64,000 nt of DNA from Cyathus striatus (lineage: Eukaryota; Basidiomycota; Agaricomycetes; Agaricales; Nidulariaceae), in NCBI GenBank assembly GCA_025738555.1, contig JAOVFP010000005.1, positions 6,386,001-6,450,000 of the forward strand, read 5' to 3'. Numbering within the stretch: position 1 is the first letter of the stretch; each line of letters begins with the position of its first letter. Positions 35,396-45,758 of this stretch are shown piece after piece. The notes beneath the pieces were generated by a model that was not told where the DNA came from, searched no databases, and saw only the letters and a program-made list of their open reading frames with translations. Made by a program: the position numbers and the translations under genes.

Positions 35396-35812
35396 ATATA
35401 ATTTGATGGGTTTGTTGATTAGCGTGGGTGGATAGTTGACTACGGGATTTTCGGGAAGCGATGATGCGGCTTCAAGGAATGAGACTGTTAAAAAGTAAAT
35501 AATAGTTGGGGTCAAATAAAGTGGTATTGTAATGTAGATAATTTAGTGAACTGCTGTGAAACTTGCTGTCTTATTTTCTGTCTAATAGGTATTACTATGC
35601 ATAAATAAGAAGAACTTACCCAATTATAATCTGTTATTTAGTACATGCTAATGATTGATAGTGGTGTCGGTGAATATGGCGTTGAAAAGTGTCGACTTCA
35701 AGATCTTTGCAAACACCAGCCCATATTATTAGAACGTAGATTTAAGTTTTCGCAATCCAGGATCAGGATGTAGCGAAAACCTACATCCAGTGGTTCCGGA
35801 TATTCAAATATT
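35396..35812. other. Intergenic, 3' flank of DUF6534 gene
   Basis: AT-rich non-coding sequence up to the left terminal inverted repeat of the downstream element. Nothing else recognised. Confidence 0.5.
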
Positions 35813-36969
35813 CAGGTATTGCAAATACTGTACTAATCAAAATACTTCGGCACCCTTATAGGTGCGTGACAGGTCCAACCGCGGAACCACTTCGTCAGGT
35901 CGAAAATATTGCATGACAATTTAAAAAATTCGGCATCTTCGTGAGTAGAAGAGCCCCAAATATATAGCTCTTAAGTGTAATTAATTTCTAAGATGTCGTG
36001 GTCTAACGGTAAGTTGTATCTAAACGCTGTAAAGGGCCAAATTTGCAAAGAAAATTTGAAAAATTGTTAGTTTGAACCCCCTTCAGCGAAATTTTTATTC
36101 GTGACCTCTCAGACCTTCCGTCAGTTGCAGTTATGACGCGTGACAAGTACCAAATTTCGGCACGTCAGGTACAGTACGTAATCAGGTACTCGGTCAGACC
36201 GAGCAATCGGTCAGCATGGAATTTTTGAAAGAACAGGTCAGTCCGCTGCAAAAAAAAACCACAATAATAATCACATGTGTATCACCTTGCTATATTTCAA
36301 TTTATATGTAGAATGACACAGGTTTGGCTAAGTTATAGCAACTTTATGTCTCATTTTTCTATGATATCATCAATTTGGCTATATTTATACCATCAGCTGC
36401 TCCATATCTACCGTACTGTCACTGTCTAAGTATATCTTTCAGTACGGCAACTTATCACATCCACTCTTCAGGTTCCAAAGAAGACTTTTACAACAGTTTT
36501 ATGGCATAATTGTAACGTTTAAATTTTGTAATAAATGTTTAAGTTTGTATGTAAGGTATATTCCATATCCCCCATACCACAAGTTGAGAGCACTCCTGTA
36601 GATTGTGTAGTTGAACACTGACCTTCAAATTTATCACATATGTTAATGATATTATTCACAACATATCAGTACAAATTTCGCATTTTTTACGATTTTATTT
36701 GAGGTGCTGGAGTGATGAGACCGAAAAAAATCCATTTACAGGACATAGAAATGTCAAATGGAGGGATTTTCGAAATAGGCTTTCAATCTGTGAGTAAAGG
36801 TCCGAAACTTAATGAATAGGATCTAAATTACATTTCACAAGCCTTTGTGGAGGCATTTCACAGCGAGCAACGGAGTAAGCAATATTTACTTATTGGGAGT
36901 GTCTGACCGCTTACTATCTTATCTTATCTAGTGCGATTAGGCAGCCTGTTGACTCGTGCTCTCTGCCTA

Positions 36970-37064
36970 GTCCGGTAGGCCGAACCGTCTAAGACGAGAT
37001 CACGCTTGCGTCACATGACTGGCGTGGGGGTATCTCGTCGATAGACGGTCCGGTAAAACTCGTT
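36970..37064 (+). repeat. Hairpin module, copy 1
   Basis: Arms ACCGTCTA/GACGAGAT and ATCTCGTC/TAGACGGT fold back around TCACATGACTGGCG. The module ends with CCGGTAAAACTCGTT. The same module occurs inverted at 37435-37534. Confidence 0.7.
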
Positions 37065-37434
37065 TGCATTTTAGTATATCGTTTCTTACGACTGTCCCAC
37101 CTTGGTCCCCTGCTGTGGTACCTCGCTGGGACATCAGAACTATATAGGTACTCATAATATAGTTCTATGCAAAGTCAAAAGTTGAAATATCATGAAATTA
37201 CTGAGAAATATGTGGGGCAATAACGTAACAACCCACTATAGCAGTATTGTACAGGTCTCAGTTCAGAATTCATACACTGCTTCTTTCTTCGCTGTTACAC
37301 CTAATAATCTCTCTGAAATATATACAAGAGCTAATAAATGTATATGTGTTGAAAAACAATAGGGTATATTGTACACGAGGGAGGGAGGAACATTTGCGGA
37401 AAGCAAAGCGTAAGGAACGCTACACCAAAACGTT

Positions 37435-37534
37435 AACGAGTTTTACCGGTCTGCCTATCAACGAGATAGGCCACGCGCCCTCACATGACAAAAAGCGTGA
37501 TCTCGTTCCCAGGATAGGCAGACCGGCCCTCCGG
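37435..37534 (-). repeat. Hairpin module, copy 2 (inverted)
   Basis: Reads AACGAGTTTTACCGG at its left end, then arms CCGGTCTGCCTATC and GATAGGCAGACCGG around CACGCGCCCTCACATGAC. On the minus strand it aligns with the module at 36970-37064, including the shared ACGAGATCACGCTT and GGTAAAACTCGTT words. Confidence 0.7.
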
Positions 37535-37878
37535 TCTACTCTCTGCCCTTTGCCATCAGTAAAATGGATTGCGCAAGCACTGCAAGGGTCTGTTCCCACG
37601 CTGTGACCGGCTTCCTAGTTTTGGCCAAAATCGCACCTGGTTTAAAAAAATATTCATAACACCACACTGGAGCATCCAAAAATTGCAAAGAAGGTCTCAA
37701 TTTATTTTTTGGAAGGTGGACTACAATTCTAACATAAAGGGACAGCGGGAAACGGAAGTTTTTATGTCTCATTTCTCAATTTGATCTTAGGTGGCCGAGA
37801 TCACCATCAATGACTGTAGCTGTGTGACGCGTGACTGCCGAAGTATTTTGATTAGTACAGTACCTTGCAAATACCCTG

Positions 37879-38350
37879 CATAGTTTACATCGTGTGTGTA
37901 CACTGTGCACATAAGTACCTTGTCATGGGATATGCCACTTGATGTGCTATTGGAAATCATTATGTATCAACACAAATTTCTGACAATCATCTCGTATGTA
38001 TCCATTTTTGGGAACCAGAAAAACATTTACTTCGCTTGTAAATGTTACAAATCTATTTATAAATCACTTCATTGGCACGTGGCAGTGGGGCCTTGAAGTT
38101 GAAGGTAACTCTAACTTGACTTTAACTCAAGTACGAATCGTACGACTCTACCTTACTAGTACGACGACGTTCGACGGTCGACCCTTGATTCCTTTACGAA
38201 GTGACTCAAATGTGACTCTTGGGTGATTCCAGGTGACTCAATCGTGCTTAAGCGATTAATGTAAGATTAACGTTATCTTTAACTGCTATGGTACCATTGA
38301 TGTAAAATTTCATAAGAGCCTTAAACCTTCTTGAATCATATCCAACCACC
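37879..38350. other. Intergenic, upstream of MFS copy A
   Basis: Non-coding flank between the TIR element and the transporter start; it includes the promoter region of copy A. A cluster of GTGACTC/AGTGACTCAA words lies at about 38200-38240, close upstream of the start, and could be a binding-site cluster (speculative). Confidence 0.4.
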
Positions 38351-40446
38351 ATGACATCGGAACGGTCCCCTCTCTTATCAAGTGCCGAAATACCAGAAGA
38401 AATACCAGAAGAAGACGATCCATATGCTCGTTTTTCACCTAGCCAAAAGAGCTTCATTCTAGCTCAACTATCGTGGTGTGGTTTATTACCGTGTAAGTTA
38501 CACTAAGTCATATTAGTTTTGATCACAAGTAACGAAAACGTGGATATGAAGATTTCGTTTCGGGGACCTTTGTCCCCTCTATACCACAAATTGCTGAAGA
38601 TATTGGTGCGGATCCAGCTACTGTTGGGTACGTCATGACTTTGTAGATCCGTGGGTCTCCAATACCTTACAATGTATCCTCAGTATAGCAGTTGGCGTAT
38701 CGATAGCTGCAACCGCCCTTGGAGGATTCTGCGCAGCAAGCTATACCAGTATATGTACGCCATTCTTCCCACCACTCACATTACTTACTCTACTCATTCA
38801 CGACAATCAAAGATGGCCGCAGACAAATATTCCTCACAACTCTTCCCGTAGTAGTCCTAGGCTCCTTCGGGGTCACACTATCTCAAAACGCAGTCCAACT
38901 CCTATTCTGGCGGTTCATCCAGTCCCTCGCCTCGGCCTCTGGGAGAGTGCTAGGCCCCGTGGTAATTGGAGACATATATAAAGTTGAGGAGAGGGGATTG
39001 GCATATGGCGTTTTTCTCTCGGTATGTTTTGCGTGACTAGAATTAGTAAGTTTCAGAAGGTAATTGGATTTTTGTCGTAATAGGTGTCATTACTTGGATG
39101 TGCAGTTGCCCCTCCACTCGATGGTTAGCCTTGCACATCAATCACCTTACAAAAAACTAACAAATACTCAGGCATAATCGCATACTACTCCTCCTGGCGA
39201 ATAACCCAATGCCTCATAGGCATCCTAGAACTCATCGCATTCATATCCATGGTAATCTTTCTCCCCGAAACGAAATGGAATGCGAAACAAAATAACGACT
39301 CCTCGTCCGCATCCAAGTATTTAATTGTAAGACTTTGGCAGGGTGTGTGGCTGCTACGCAGTCCAGTTTTATCTTTAACTGTACGTTGTTATCTCACTAT
39401 TTTTTATAATTTTGTTCTTATGTTGCTTGGTGTAGGCTTTCGCGAGCGCTACTGCGTTACTTACAGATTACGGTGTGTTCTACGTATAACAACTAAGTAA
39501 TGTTTCTAATTTCTAATTTTTGCAAATCCCTCAGCACTTCTTGTTCCGTTCGCATACACAATAGTATACCCATTCACTTACATATCTTTCCTCACTGAAT
39601 TCAAATTTTCAGGCAGCAAAATACAATATAACAAACGAATCCGTCATAGGCGCATGCTTCATCCCCATCGGACTCGGGAACATTCGTACGTCCTCTCCGA
39701 CCCCTTCAACTTAAAATCCCAATAAAAATCCAAAACACAGTTGGCGCACCTTTAACAGGCCGTCTTTCCGATAAAATCATCCTCCGCAACCGTCAAATCC
39801 GCAAAAAGTGGTACCCCGAAGACAGACTCTACATCGCACTTATAGGATCTCTCCTCCCCGTCCCGCTCTCAATCGTCATATCTGGTTTTATAACAACGTA
39901 TGTCGACGGATGGTTCGGATTGGCTTTGAATTTGATTTGTTTTCTTGTGAATGGCATAGGGGTAAGTTTTATCAAGTTAATTCAATTTGGGGTGTTAGAG
40001 AAATGGAAATGGTTTAGGTGTCAATGTCGACGTCTCCTGCGACTGCGTACAGCGTTGACGTTATACAGAGTAGGAGTGCGGATAGTGTTGCTGCTACTTG
40101 GTATCACTTTCTCAAGTTCATCCTTGAATATCTTCTCATTAACGAACTTTCAGGGGCCTGCGTTCCCTCGTCGTATCACTCGCCATCTCGTGGGTTATAC
40201 CATCTATCAACAAGTTCGGCGTGTTGGCTACGAATGTGGGTATTGGAGTTGGAGCGTGGGTTGGGGCTGGGTGCGTACTTTCTCTGTAATTTGTTTTGTG
40301 TCATCCTTCTTCGTTCACTTTTTGTTTCGTTTTCAATCTATTCTTTTTGCAAGAAAAGGGACGAATTCTGATATTGATCAACTAGGATATATTACTTGGT
40401 TATTCGGTATGGAGATGAGTTGAGGGCGTGTAGATGTTGGGTATAG
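38351..40446 (+). CDS. MFS transporter, DHA1 12-helix type (copy A, best preserved)
   Basis: Proton-coupled efflux-type transporter of the fungal DHA1 group, probably plasma membrane. Start ATG 38351 (MTSERSPLLSSAEIPEE). About eleven short introns, first 38493-38551 (GTAAGT). In order: YARFSPSQKSFILAQLSWCG, FVSGTFVPSIPQIAEDIGAD, IAVGVSIAATALGGFCAASY, GRRQIFLTTLPVVVLGS, LLFWRFIQSLASASGRVLG, VVIGDIYKVEERGLAYGVFL, IIAYYSSWRITQCLIG, IFLPETKWN, LTGRLSDKIILRNRQIRKKW, YPEDRLYIALIGSLLPVPLS, LALNLICFLVNGIG, YSVDVIQSRSADSVAA and LAISWVIPSINKFGV. All exons join in frame except the last few codons. After RYGDELRA the frame shifts relative to the paralogue ending VDVGYSEGG, so translation stops at 40444-40446 instead of 40457-40459. 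GC-rich third codon positions set it apart from the decayed minus-strand copies. Confidence 0.85.
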
Positions 40447-40459
40447 TGAGGGTGGTTAA

Positions 40460-41363
40460 GTAATCTGGTTGGATGCGGAGTTGGGAGGGGTGTCTGTAGG
40501 GGTGATTTGGACTTGGGTAAGGATACTTGTGGGATTTGTTGTGGTGGATTACGCTTTCTTGAGTTAATCATGAGAAATTAGAGGCAATATACTTACATAG
40601 AAGAGACAATGCTTCATCCGAATAAATGCCGTTACCATTATAATTAAACACTGCACCTGACATACTTACTGCAAGTGTAGATCTTCGTTCCCGCTAGAAT
40701 TCAGAACAGCCTTGTAGCTGTGTAAAAACATTAAAGCACATGCTCCTCCCGTATTCATTTTATACGGAACCCGGAAGAGATAATAATCTGTACACGCTTG
40801 GTGTACGTTCAACGCATGCGTTGAACGACCTCCGCATATTTTGTGGTAGGATCGGCGGGTATGACAATACGAATATGAGTAAGACATCGGACCGGATGAA
40901 TATCAGCTATAGCTATAATTACAACACCTCAAAGCGTCGAACAATGAAAGCATATGTACGCATAGTCACTAGCATCGTACTCGGGATAGAAGAACCTTGT
41001 CCAAAGTAGATAGGATCCAAACCTTGAAGTTGCCTTAAGTGAAGAGCAATGCCAAAAATAGAACAGACCCGGGGCGCTGCCGACGCTAACGCCCACGCGC
41101 GGCAGAGTGATGATCATGGATCATGATCAGTCTGATAGGTAGTCCATCTGCGCAGCACTGCAATTTAAAAAACTAAAAGTGAGAGAACAAAAAAACTAAT
41201 AAAAGACATACGACATCTCTACAACTACCACAAGTTTATTTTCATCCATACTCCTTCAATCCTCCACTTCGTCATTATCTATCTATTTTAATCCCCTCCT
41301 ATCAGCTCCTACCCTTACCTAGTACCGGGGGCAACTCGTCATACACAACAACAACGATCAACG
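40460..41363. other. Intergenic, with a 22-bp perfect palindrome
   Basis: No gene supported. It contains the palindrome at 40806-40827. The right part (41160-41363) is A/T- then C/T-rich and leads into the C2-domain gene, so it probably holds that promoter. Confidence 0.5.
40806..40827. repeat. Perfect 22-bp palindrome
   Basis: CGTTCAACGCA on one arm is followed directly by its reverse complement TGCGTTGAACG. It could be a dimeric regulator site or a cruciform-forming sequence; its role is unknown. Confidence 0.6.
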
Positions 41364-43052
41364 ATGGCAGGCTCCAGGCGCAACCCGCTAAGCGTATCCA
41401 ACGTCCTCGAGAAAGTAGGCGAAAAAGTGCACAATGCAAAGGCAGACACCAAGACGCGCGAGAAGCAGATCGCCGAATCCGTGCGTATGTTTGTGGGCGA
41501 GGAGAAGAGTTATGTCGATGTGCAGATTCAGGTGCGTTGCATTTCTCTTTCAAAGGAGATGATAAAGGCTGATGGGATTGGATAGTTCATAGGAGCATCT
41601 GGCTTGCCCAAGATGGACGTTATGGGCACCGCAGATCCGTATTTCGTCGCCAGGATAGATGACAAGATTCAACTGGTGTACGTCCCCCTCCCCTCTTCCT
41701 TCCCCCCCCTCTCCTCACGCCCACCATCCAACAGATCCTCCGTAGTCCCCGAAACACTCGCTCCAGTATGGAACGAACTCTGGCGCGTCAAAAACGTACC
41801 ATCAGACGCCGAGCTCAAAGTCGAAGTGTTCGATAAAGACGAGGGCGCACCGCACGATGACTATATCGGTAAATTCAAGCTTACACTGTCCCCCGGTGCG
41901 AAAGAAGCAGAGATCGAAGGCCCCGTAACGGTTCTGCGCAAGTCGAGGGGGACGTTCTGGCTCAAAGTACGTTTTCTCTCCCCTCCTTCCCCAACCAAAA
42001 ACTGACAACAATACCGGCAGATCGACAGCACACCCACCAAACCCTCCCCTAAATACCCCTACCTATTCGACGGGCCAATCCGCTACTCGCGACACTTCTC
42101 TCCAACAATAGGTCGCCTCACAAACCTCCCAGCAGACCCAAACGACGCAACATCCGACACAGCCCGACTCTACTCCACATGGAAGGTCTTCCTCAAAGGC
42201 GTCGAGCTCTTCTTCCGCGACACCCACCAGCACTGGAATACGAACTACAAAGCCGCACAGAGTATATTCCAAGGTCCTACTTCTATCGCCGTTCGCCATG
42301 GGATCCAAGCGGGGCACAAAATGCTCTACGCCCGAACGGCGAGGAATAAATTCGGAGTGATAGAGGATGTTGGAGGCATATTGGAGATTATGCATGGTGG
42401 AAGGGCGCGTGCTGGCCCTGAAGGCGGTTCGAATGCTCAATTTTTGCATAGAGTCAAACCAGCCGTATACACATACATAATATCCTCGGACGACGACTCA
42501 TTCCGCTTCTCAGAAACAGGCGCTGCATTTTTCGTTGACTTTGCTTCGAAACATGCCCTACACTCAAATTGCAACCCCACAGTCCGCTATTCCGGTGAAT
42601 TCCATCCCCGGCCTAAAGGCGGCTGGGCGAATTTCAACGATGGCATGGGCGATAAAGACGTCGAATGGGAGTTGGTAATCGATAACAACTCGGGGACGTA
42701 TGCCCCCGATCCGATGATGTTACCCCAGCTTAAGGAGCTGTTGGAGTATAATTTCCCCGGGTTGGGGGTTGTTGCGCTTGATAGGGAGGATCCGAGGTTG
42801 GTGGAGAGCCGGGAGGCGACGAGGGCATATGCGGTCAATGTGCGCGGTGTGGAGGTTGAGGAGTTGCAGCCTCATGCTGGGGCGGGTGAGGAGACGCTGC
42901 ATCATCAGGCCAGTGTGAAAGGGATGAAGGACGATGTGGTCGATGGTGCAGAGGCGGGTAGGAAGGGCACGTTGGACTTTTTGAAGCCTGTGCTTGGGAA
43001 GAAGAGGTCTTCGTGTCTTGGGATGCCCGATGAGCCCGTTTCTACTTTGTGA
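41364..43052 (+). CDS. C2-domain protein
   Basis: Probably binds phospholipids, perhaps with Ca2+, at membranes. Four exons: 41364-41531, 41586-41677, 41735-41966 and 42021-43052 (introns 54, 57 and 54 nt, all GT-AG), giving 507 residues in one clean frame. N-terminal helix (VLEKVGEKVHNAKADTKTRE), then a C2 domain at about residues 50-165: FIGASGLPKMDVMGTADPYF with loop aspartates, ETLAPVWNELW, and KVEVFDKDEGAPHDDYIGKF with the second aspartate cluster. The C-terminal 320 residues form a conserved but unnamed region (STWKVFLKGVELFFRDTHQH, GHKMLYARTARNKFGVIEDV, FRFSETGAAFFVDFASKHAL, HPRPKGGWANFNDG, EWELVIDNNSGTYAPDP). The start is the first ATG after a CT-rich leader. Confidence 0.88.
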
Positions 43053-43926
43053 TGATTTTGCACTTTTGATTGTATTACCACACCTTTATTATATCAAGGA
43101 CCTAATCCCTTTCCTTGTTCTCTTATCTACATATGCATAGATTCAGACACTTCGATTATACTGTACCTCCGTTCTTCCTTCCGTCCTTGCTACGTTCATC
43201 TCGACACTCTTCGACTGTCGTCTGTACAACTTTACCTTCCTTATACTTAAAGATAATTCTCCTACCCTTGTCGTTGTCTTTTGTCCTTGTATTATTAATT
43301 GTCCTAAATGTCAAAATAAAAACTTGACATCCCACTCAAACCACAAAAAGAACTCCAAATCGTACATACTATTCATTTTTATATCTACCAATCACAGACA
43401 CAACTATTAACATAATAAACCATGTAGCCATATCCATCGATAAATCCACGAAGGAAAGGAGAACGGAAGACAAAACGTGTCACTGAACTGGATAATAATA
43501 CACGGGTGTTGTATGTATGTATGTATGTACCGGAGTACTGTAATCGATGTGAATTGTAAAGGGATAACCAAGCTTTGAAGAAGGGAAAGTGACGAGCGTT
43601 AGTATACGAGGGACTTAACCCGATATACCACACTCATCAACTTGCATGTGTGAAGACAAAACGATATACACAAGAAGAAACACAATGGGAAAACTCAAGA
43701 ATCAAAAAATAAAATAAAACGTGCGTACCGAGAAGAAAGAAAAGTAAAACAAGCAAAACCAAGTAGATTCAGAAAAAAGACATCGAAGAGAAGACCTATC
43801 ATACACATCCAATCAACGCGCACACTGCATATCCAAAAAAGGCACAGCAGCGAGAACTAAGGACAGGGGACACCGCGCTGCAGTAGTCACGAACCAGAGC
43901 CAGAGCCAGAGCTAAGAGAAGAGCCA
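43053..43926. other. Intergenic between convergent genes; short GTAT microsatellite
   Basis: Two 3' flanks facing each other. A GTAT tetranucleotide run (four units, about 43510-43528) is the only repeat seen. Otherwise AT-rich and non-coding. Confidence 0.6.
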
Positions 43927-45758
43927 TCAGGAGATACCAAGACGCTTTCGCAAGTGCTGCTCAAGCACTGGCGAAAGCGCACGACCGGTATCACTCCATG
44001 GCTCTTCTCCACTCCCGCCCATGCTCACGCCCAAATCCCCAAAATCAGCCAACCCAAGCTGATCCAGGTCCAACTCGTCTCCATCATCCTCCCTAACAAG
44101 AGGACTATGCTTTTTCGGCACAGAGCTCGAGGAAGGGAACATGAGGGGACGACGACCTGACATCGGCTTGGGTTCGTATCTGCTCAGAAGCATATTCGCC
44201 ACAAGCTGCGGGATACTGCTGATCTTAGGTTTTGAAGATTTCGATTTCTTCTTTGGACTTGGACTGTGACCATCTTCATCTGTGATGCCCAATGACGAGA
44301 AGTCGTCTTTGCCCACGTCACGGTCGCGATAATGCAACTTGAGCCGCAGGAGATTCTGTAGCTCCTTCACCTTCGCTTTTTCCCTCTTCACTGCCCGCCG
44401 AGCTTCCGCAGCCGCAGGCCCATTTCCCTCCTCTTCCAGGATGGATGACTCACGCGCACGCGCAGCCTTCTCGGCTGCCTGTGCTTTGCGCTGCAGCTCG
44501 TACAGGCCCGTCAGCTCCGGGTCTGCATCTTGCAGCAGTGCTGGGTCGATGGTGAAGATGTCCGGGGAGGGAGAGCGAGGGGTATGGTATCGCCGTCAAA
44601 GTCGTCCAGGAGGAGACTTCTGTCGAAGGTGTCCGGTGGTGGTGCGAAAAAGTCGCTGTCGTCTGCTGCCTCGGGCAGAGACAGCGATGGGATACTGGGA
44701 GAGGAAGGATGCATAGGCAAGTCCTCTTCTATTTCAGGAAGTGAGGAGAATCTGTGGCGCAGTGAGGGGGATGAAGGGGAGGATAACACCATATTGTCGC
44801 TATCTCGTTCTGAACGGAATAGATCCAGGTCATCATCGAGTGACGGTAGTGAAGGGTGGTTCCGTATTAATGGTGAAGAAGGGTATGGTGGGGATGGTGA
44901 TTCTGATGCGTCTTGATGATGCATGTCTTGAGACCCAAGCTGTGATGGGTAAGATTTAGGTGAATTACTGTCGATGTCCATAAAATCTGAATGGGAGGCA
45001 TCGTACGACGAGACGTCGTCGTTGAAGTGCCAGTTGTCCCCGGGCGGAGAGAACGCTAGCAATCGATGATCATCATATCCATCGCTGTAGTTGAATAGCC
45101 CATTTTGGGAGTAAAATTCATGTTGATGCTCATCTTGAGGTGGAGAATGGCGTAAAAGGTAGCCGTGTTCAAATCCAGGGGAGACGGTATCGTTGCAATC
45201 CTACCCGTGCCCAGGTCAGGCGAGATTGGGGACAGCGGGGTACCAGGCGAAGAAGGATGCCTCCTCGAGCTGGGGCCGATAAGCACATCGTCTTGGTCGA
45301 ATGTACCTGTAAACACGTGAGACAGATCATCTGTCTCTGGAGGCAGCTCCGTGGCGGAAAGCGGCTCCGTAGGCGGAGGTGAAGGTGGGGCCTGCGGTTT
45401 CGATATCCTGGTGACGAGTGGCGAGTCGAGAATCGTCCAAGAGTGGGGAAGCACATCATCTCAAGCGGTTCGATGCTCGATGGGAATGGTAATGCCGGTA
45501 GGGAATGGAGTGCTTTGGATCAGAGTTCGTCGGGGGTGGCGAGAGCGGGCAGGAGGGCGAGACGGGTGCCTGGGGATCGTCGCTCTCGCCGTATTTTGCA
45601 TCCAAAAGGGCGAACGACGGCAGGGAAAACACCGTCGATGAAGACTGCGATGGGCGGTTAAGTAGATGTTGAGGGAAGAGCTGTGGGGTGTTGTGCAAGA
45701 GGGTAGAATTTACTTGCACAGGGTCCATTAGGACCCTACTATTATGCGAGTGCGCCAT
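43927..45758 (-). CDS. Ser/Pro-rich protein with charged C-terminal helix, unknown function
   Basis: Not recognised. Likely start ATG 45758 (MAHSHNSRVLMDPVQVNSTL); end 43927 (LEQHLRKRLGIS). The N-terminal two thirds is low-complexity Ser/Pro/Asp (TDDLSHVFTGTFDQDDVLIG, PGDNWHFNDDVSSYDASHSD, SLPSLDDDLDLFRSERDSDN). The C-terminal third has an ordered helix: PDIFTIDPALLQDADPELTG, LYELQRKAQAAEKAARARES, REKAKVKELQNLLRLKLHYR, then a Lys/Ser-rich nuclear-signal-like PKKKSKSSKPK. Frame breaks: near 45470, near 45190 (possibly an intron with donor GTAGGATTGC) and at the CCCC run 44579-44582, where one added C joins GDTIP to PRSPSPDIFTID. Probably a disordered nuclear protein, with base errors or a few unplaced introns. 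Confidence 0.55.

Larger units (their letters stand above)
35813..37878. mobile_element. Non-autonomous DNA transposon-like element with terminal inverted repeats
   Basis: The left end (CAGGTATTGCAAATACTGTA then CTAATCAAAATACTTCGGCA, 35813 onward) matches the reverse complement of the right end (37836-37878: CAGGGTATTTGCAAGGTACT then GTACTAATCAAAATACTTCG). The 3' half of the repeat is identical. Ends starting CAG suggest a hAT-like element (inference). Candidate 8-bp flanks are CAAATATT and CATAGTTT, which match only partly. No transposase frame exists inside, so it is non-autonomous. It carries two inverted copies of a hairpin module at 36970-37064 and 37435-37534 and short copies of GACGCGTGAC near both ends (about 36135 and 37826), as subterminal motifs would be. 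Confidence 0.65.
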
